Shown in pieces: positions 42,106-45,751 of a DNA stretch of 45,751 nucleotides. Position 1 is the first letter of the stretch. The number at the start of each line of letters is the position of its first letter. Under the pieces are notes generated by a model. The model was not told the origin of the DNA. It ran no database searches and saw only the letters and a program-made list of their open reading frames with translations. The stretch comes from Candidatus Zhuqueibacterota bacterium (GTDB taxonomy: Bacteria; Zhuqueibacterota; Zhuqueibacteria; Residuimicrobiales; Oceaniaggregativiventaceae), in assembly GCA_016929055.1 (NCBI GenBank), contig JAFGJN010000232.1, positions 1 through 45,751 of the forward strand. Direction: 5' to 3'. The translations under genes were made by a program, and so were the position numbers.

Positions 42106-43272
42106 TCAAACGGATTTCTCTTTGCTGGTTTGCGGACGCAGGCGACCGCGATAATAGATCCTGTCTTTCCAGCGAAAAGGTCCAAGGCCTCCCCAAACAG
42201 CAATAATGGGCAAATAGACAGCCTGCAAGAGTTCAGCAGCGAAAAAAGTTTTCAACCTGAAAGGAAATCCAACTTTTCCAGCGGCAATGCGCAAGATGGT
42301 ATAGTCGGACGCGATTTTTCCCGAGATAAAAAGTAGTATGGCTGGGCTGGGGTGGATGATCACAATCAGGGGCGCGAAAAAAACCAACAGCAAAAGCGTG
42401 AAAAGCAAGGCGAGTGCACTCCGAACCGGCAGGGCATAGGCAGCGCTTTTAGATGCCCATCGTATTCTCTGCTGAAAAAAACTTTTCCAGTCCGAACAGC
42501 TGTTCGTTTTGACCACACTCTCGGCACAATCAGAAAAGGCGATTTGCCAGCGGCCGTCTTTGTGCAGTTTTTGTAGCAATAAATCGTCGTCGCCGGAAGT
42601 CAATCGATCAATACCTTGAAAGCCGCCGATTCGCTCAAAAGCCTGGCGTCGATACGCAAAATTAGCACCGTTGGCGATAAGGGGGTGGCCGAGAGCGATG
42701 CAGGCCGCTCCGACAAGTGAATAACCGAGAGAATCGAGTTCCTCCAACTGGCTAAGCCAGGTTCCATCGGCGGGTACATGTACCCAGGAGGCAACAGCGC
42801 CGACACAGGGGGTGAAGGACGCGGCCATGCTTTGGAGCCAGTTAGGGGAAAAACGGCAGTCCGCATCGGTTGTGACGATCAATTCCCCCGCGCTCTGTTT
42901 GATTCCAAGAGCGATGGCGCGCTTTTTCGGTGAAATCCCGCCTTGATCGAGAGCCATTGCTTGAATCAGATGAAAATTGTTTTGTTTTTCGCACCAGTTG
43001 CGAACGCGTTTAACTGTGTCATCTGAGGAGGCGTCGTCGATCACGATAACCCTGTAGCGTTCTTGTGGATAGTTTTGACCGGCCAGGCTCGAGAGACAGG
43101 CATCGATATGTTTTTGTTCGTTCCGAACCGGTAAAATGACTGAAAGCTGCGGAAAAATGTGCGCTCGCGGCGGCGGAGTCAGACGGCTCAATCCCCGGTG
43201 GATCAGTGCAATAAAAAGCAGATAGAGCGCCAGGGCTGTCAGATAGAGTGTATTCAAGAGACTGGAAATCAT
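42106..43272 (-). CDS. Membrane glycosyltransferase, GT2 family (with QxxRW)
   Basis: 388 residues. N-terminal helix (about 6-24), VIDDASSDD (77-85), TDADC (135-139), SGDDD (226-230), QRIRW (268-272) and three to four C-terminal helices. Full set of GT2 synthase-type motifs. The start ATG overlaps the flippase-like gene stop as ATGA. AAAGG lies directly against the ATG, so initiation may depend on coupling. Likely transfers a sugar at the cytoplasmic face in the same pathway as its three paralogues. Confidence 0.92.
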   Translation of the reverse strand: MISSLLNTLYLTALALYLLFIALIHRGLSRLTPPPRAHIFPQLSVILPVRNEQKHIDACLSSLAGQNYPQERYRVIVIDDASSDDTVKRVRNWCEKQNNFHLIQAMALDQGGISPKKRAIALGIKQSAGELIVTTDADCRFSPNWLQSMAASFTPCVGAVASWVHVPADGTWLSQLEELDSLGYSLVGAACIALGHPLIANGANFAYRRQAFERIGGFQGIDRLTSGDDDLLLQKLHKDGRWQIAFSDCAESVVKTNSCSDWKSFFQQRIRWASKSAAYALPVRSALALLFTLLLLVFFAPLIVIIHPSPAILLFISGKIASDYTILRIAAGKVGFPFRLKTFFAAELLQAVYLPIIAVWGGLGPFRWKDRIYYRGRLRPQTSKEKSV

Positions 43273-44273
43273 CCTTTTTGTGAGGTTACAAAGGCCCGAC
43301 CTTTGACGAGCATGGCCAATCCGATCAAGCTGGGCAAGAGAATATTGATCCCGAATAATAGGATCGAGGCATCAAAGGCAGCTGCAGGTGCAATGTCATA
43401 ATGACTACAGAAAAAAATGGCGGCCAATTCGCGTACGCCGAGATCGCCGACTGTAATTGGCACGAGCGTTTTCGTTAAGAGCGTTGCAGCGGCTATGGAA
43501 TAGGCTGTGCAGAGCGGAAGCTCGGCAAAGGCTTGCAGCAAGAGTACGAATTGGCTGATATACGTCAAGCTATGCAAAAGGCTCAAAAAGCCGAGTCGGA
43601 TCGCTTGGGGTCGTTTAAGGAGAAAAAAGCCTCGGAAAAAGCTCTGTATCTTTGCATGCTCTTGAGCAATGGAAAGAGGCTTTTCAAACCAGGTTGACCA
43701 GTGATGTGTATTTAAAAGCAGAAACGCAGCAACACCAAGGAAGAGGAGGAACGGGACTCCGAACGAATAGACTATGCGGGGCGAAAGCATGCCAGGTAAA
43801 ATTTTCACCAGTGCGAGAGTGCCGAAAAAATAGATCACCAACAGGGCATAAATTTTTTCCAACAATGTAAGACCCACTACCATCAATCGATCGATGGAGT
43901 GAAGGAACAAGCCCCGGCCATACTCTCCGACACGTCCGGGCGTGATAAAACCGAGCGTAAAACCTGCCAGCAAAGAATAAAAAATTTCCGCGTTTTTCTT
44001 CGGGCTTTCGAGGCGTACCAGCAAAGCCCACTTGCGGTAATGCAGATAGATGTTCACTGGCAGTAAAAGCAGTGCGAGCAGGATCGGCGCTTGCCGTGCA
44101 TGGACGAGCGCATTCCAGATTTCTCGGGTCTGGATTTGATGCAAGAGTATCAGCAACGCCAGAAAAGCGACCGATATTTTGATCAACAAAACCGTTCGTT
44201 TGGAAAGGCGGTGCAGGGGTGTGCGGCTGTTGTTGTTTGGTGATAACAACCTTAAAAGGGAGCCTGGGTTCAT
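43269..44273 (-). CDS. YbhN/AglD-type (LPG synthase TM, flippase-like) membrane protein
   Basis: 334 residues from the chosen ATG, with about eight membrane helices. The family signatures are FITPGRVGEYGRGLFL and VGDLGVRELAAIFF, matching the lysylphosphatidylglycerol-synthase transmembrane / UPF0104 family. Members without a fused synthetase domain are often found in glycan clusters and have been proposed to move or process lipid-linked sugars; the activity is not settled. The frame begins at a TTG at 44330; ATG codons at 44297 and 44273 are alternatives, and none has a clear ribosome binding site, so the start is uncertain. It overlaps the next GT2 gene by four bases. Confidence 0.85.
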   Translation of the reverse strand: MNPGSLLRLLSPNNNSRTPLHRLSKRTVLLIKISVAFLALLILLHQIQTREIWNALVHARQAPILLALLLLPVNIYLHYRKWALLVRLESPKKNAEIFYSLLAGFTLGFITPGRVGEYGRGLFLHSIDRLMVVGLTLLEKIYALLVIYFFGTLALVKILPGMLSPRIVYSFGVPFLLFLGVAAFLLLNTHHWSTWFEKPLSIAQEHAKIQSFFRGFFLLKRPQAIRLGFLSLLHSLTYISQFVLLLQAFAELPLCTAYSIAAATLLTKTLVPITVGDLGVRELAAIFFCSHYDIAPAAAFDASILLFGINILLPSLIGLAMLVKGRAFVTSQKG

Positions 44274-44397
44274 GGTATGTATGGATGTTACGTTCATCAG
44301 GATGTGTTGCGTACGAATTTGGCTGCTCAAAGCCCTCGTCGACTCGATAGAAGATACGGCACAAAAGGGAAAGAGGAAAGAAAAAAGGTGGTGTGCA

Positions 44398-45213
44398 TCA
44401 GCGATCGGCGCGAGCCAGCAAAAACCACGTTGGCATCAGCCAGCGATTGATGGCGCCGGGACGATCGTTGACGCAGGCGGTCAAGAGGTTTTTAGCGCCG
44501 AGTTTGTCAAGTCTGTGTACGGCTAACAGATGCCAGGGGTGATTCCACATGCTTCGGGGATTTTGGAGGGCAAAACTTACCGCTTGACGCATTACCAGCT
44601 GCCAGGAAAAGCCGGAGCGGATCAAAATCGAGTGGACGGATTTTAAACTAAAAAGCTGGGGAAAGTCCGGTTTATCAGGCGACCGCCACTTTAGCCGATC
44701 GGCGACGATCGCTTTAACCCGGTGACGGGGCAATAATGCCACTGCCGGAAGTCCGTAATGGGGGTCGGCAAGCCAATTGATCGGCGAAAGCCGGTTGGGT
44801 GTGGAGATGAACAGCCAGCCGTTTGCTTTGATGGCATATCGCAGCTTTTTCAATATGGACAACGGTTCCGGCAGGTGTTCCAAGGTGTCCTGGAGCACGA
44901 TGGCGTCGTAATATCCGATACGTGTAGAAAGATCGAGTTCGTTTGCGAAAAAAACGTTCAGCGATTGAGGGGGCAACCCGGCTCTGTTGATACGATCGAG
45001 TTTTTTGCTGTCGATGTCTACGGCATCGACACTGGCTCCGGCTCGGGCGAGAGTTAGAGCGGTTCCTCCGGAACCACAGCCATAGTCGAGAATCTTCGCT
45101 TGGGTGAGTGAAATTCGCGGCTGCAAGAGATGATGAATCAGTTGTCCTCTTTCCAGGGCGTAGGTTTGATACGCCTGCCATTTGCACAGGTTGGTATGGA
45201 GTGACAGACTCAT
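44398..45213 (-). CDS. Class I SAM-dependent methyltransferase
   Basis: 271 residues. Motif I ILDYGCGSGGTALTLARAG binds S-adenosylmethionine, followed by VDAVDID (acidic ribose-binding end) and DAIVLQDTLEHL. The C-terminal half has FISTPNRLSPINWLADPHYGLPAVALL, as in methyltransferase-11/23 proteins of glycan loci. It probably methylates a sugar, lipid carrier or quinone-like acceptor; the context favours the surface glycan. GAGGT lies seven bases before the ATG, and the GT2 gene upstream ends 4 bases before it. Confidence 0.9.
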   Translation of the reverse strand: MSLSLHTNLCKWQAYQTYALERGQLIHHLLQPRISLTQAKILDYGCGSGGTALTLARAGASVDAVDIDSKKLDRINRAGLPPQSLNVFFANELDLSTRIGYYDAIVLQDTLEHLPEPLSILKKLRYAIKANGWLFISTPNRLSPINWLADPHYGLPAVALLPRHRVKAIVADRLKWRSPDKPDFPQLFSLKSVHSILIRSGFSWQLVMRQAVSFALQNPRSMWNHPWHLLAVHRLDKLGAKNLLTACVNDRPGAINRWLMPTWFLLARADR

Positions 45214-45217
45214 GCAT

Positions 45218-45751
45218 CTACCTCTTTTTCCATCGAGGGTGACCGAAAAATGCTGTGGGTGCGGCCAGCAAGTGACTTGTTGGAAAAGCGATTTCCCAGA
45301 TGAGCCATCCCCGTATTTTCAGGGGAACGCCGAGACAGCTACAGAAAATCTTTAAGGCGAGGCCATCGAGAGCGACCTTGGTGCCGAGCAAGGCAAGAAA
45401 AAGGGGTAAATGCCCCCCAAGCCCTGTTGCCAGAGAGAACAGCAACAGATTGCAACTGTGGAAAACAGAATAGCCGATTTTTACCGCTTTGGAATAGCTC
45501 TTTCCTGCGGAGATGTGGCGTTGTTTTTGTCGCAAAAAAGCGGCGGGATTCGAAGGGCCAGTGGCCGGTACGTGGCTTTTGGGGGCAAGGGCATAGATCA
45601 GACTGCCGTCTCTGCGTCCCGCCAATTGCTGAAGTATAAAGTCGTCATCGCCTGAGAGGGTGTCGGGTGTAGCGGCGAAACCCCGAATAGCCGAAAAATC
45701 CTGATGGCGATAGGCGAGGTTCCTGCCGGTACAGGTCACGCCCAAACCCCA
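45218..45751 (-). CDS. Membrane glycosyltransferase, GT2 family, partial (QKQRH variant)
   Basis: The C-terminal 177 residues; the frame is open to the right edge, where it reads WGLGVTCTGRNLAYR. This corresponds to ATCNGRNLAYR in the paralogue at 39211-40359. It has SGDDD, and QKQRH in place of QxxRW, then hydrophobic C-terminal helices. The catalytic N-terminal half is outside the window. It is the first visible gene of the cluster and is followed 4 bases later by the methyltransferase. Confidence 0.88.
   Translation of the reverse strand, partial: WGLGVTCTGRNLAYRHQDFSAIRGFAATPDTLSGDDDFILQQLAGRRDGSLIYALAPKSHVPATGPSNPAAFLRQKQRHISAGKSYSKAVKIGYSVFHSCNLLLFSLATGLGGHLPLFLALLGTKVALDGLALKIFCSCLGVPLKIRGWLIWEIAFPTSHLLAAPTAFFGHPRWKKR

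Noticed and set aside
1-45751. Mobile element, prophage, CRISPR array or defence island
   Set aside because: No transposase, integrase, inverted-repeat ends, regularly spaced repeats or nuclease/toxin genes were seen; nearly all of the window is accounted for by ordinary genes.

Overview
The window looks like chromosomal DNA of an uncultured or little-studied Gram-negative bacterium of the Fibrobacteres-Chlorobi-Bacteroidetes (FCB) group, possibly a candidate division KSB1 or Calditrichota-like lineage. This is an inference. It rests on three large secreted proteins ending in a 'PNPF' C-terminal sorting domain of the type IX secretion kind, on outer-membrane polysaccharide genes (Wza- and Wzi-like), on RodZ and Mpl, and on a UbiA-type prenyltransferase resembling the ether-lipid enzyme reported in several FCB genomes. 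I found no rRNA, tRNA, insertion sequence, phage or CRISPR array.

Layout. (1) 1-4457, minus: PEGA membrane protein, fibronectin-III lipoprotein, Wza-like export protein and Wzz-like chain-length protein (cut by the left edge), probably one surface-polysaccharide operon. (2) 4458-6896: a candidate plus-strand small RNA, a stand-alone receiver protein, and an NtrC-type sigma-54 activator whose receiver has Glu in place of the phosphorylated Asp. (3) 7313-11543: two divergent glycoside-hydrolase-like genes around a 300-base control region with two promoters and two palindromes. (4) 11547-13841, minus: HAD phosphatase, threonine/serine dehydratase and upp. (5) 13971-20690, minus: a secreted subtilase, then a MacA-like adaptor with two MacB-like permeases but no ATPase gene. 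(6) 20862-23896, minus: pepD, a secreted esterase and a compact asparaginase. (7) 24100-28445, plus: greA behind a promoter that runs straight into a strong terminator, then a 1184-residue secreted protein with beta-propeller, VWA, cohesin, dockerin and sorting domains. (8) 28673-33436, plus: prenyltransferase, dtd, maf, rodZ, mpl and a double-R3H protein, a compact housekeeping operon. (9) 33437-45751: a PHP metallohydrolase and a divergent glycosyltransferase, then a minus-strand surface-glycan cluster with four related membrane GT2 enzymes (the last cut by the right edge), a methyltransferase, a YbhN/AglD-type membrane protein, a Wzi-like protein, a radical SAM protein and a DUF3108-like protein.

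How it fits together. The two ends appear to be two parts of surface-glycan metabolism: export and length control on the left, assembly on the right. The middle holds secreted hydrolases and housekeeping genes. Genes are tightly packed: several ATGA-, GTGA- or TTGA-type overlaps, and convergent pairs separated by 0, 3 and 12 bases.

The items most worth a second look are the candidate small RNA (about 4543-4682), the greA leader with tandem terminators (24100-24262), the Asp-to-Glu activator paired with an intact receiver, the palindromes built around promoters (9434-9519 and 16876-16898), and the four GT2 paralogues that differ at the QxxRW motif. All domain calls were made by reading translations; no database search was run.
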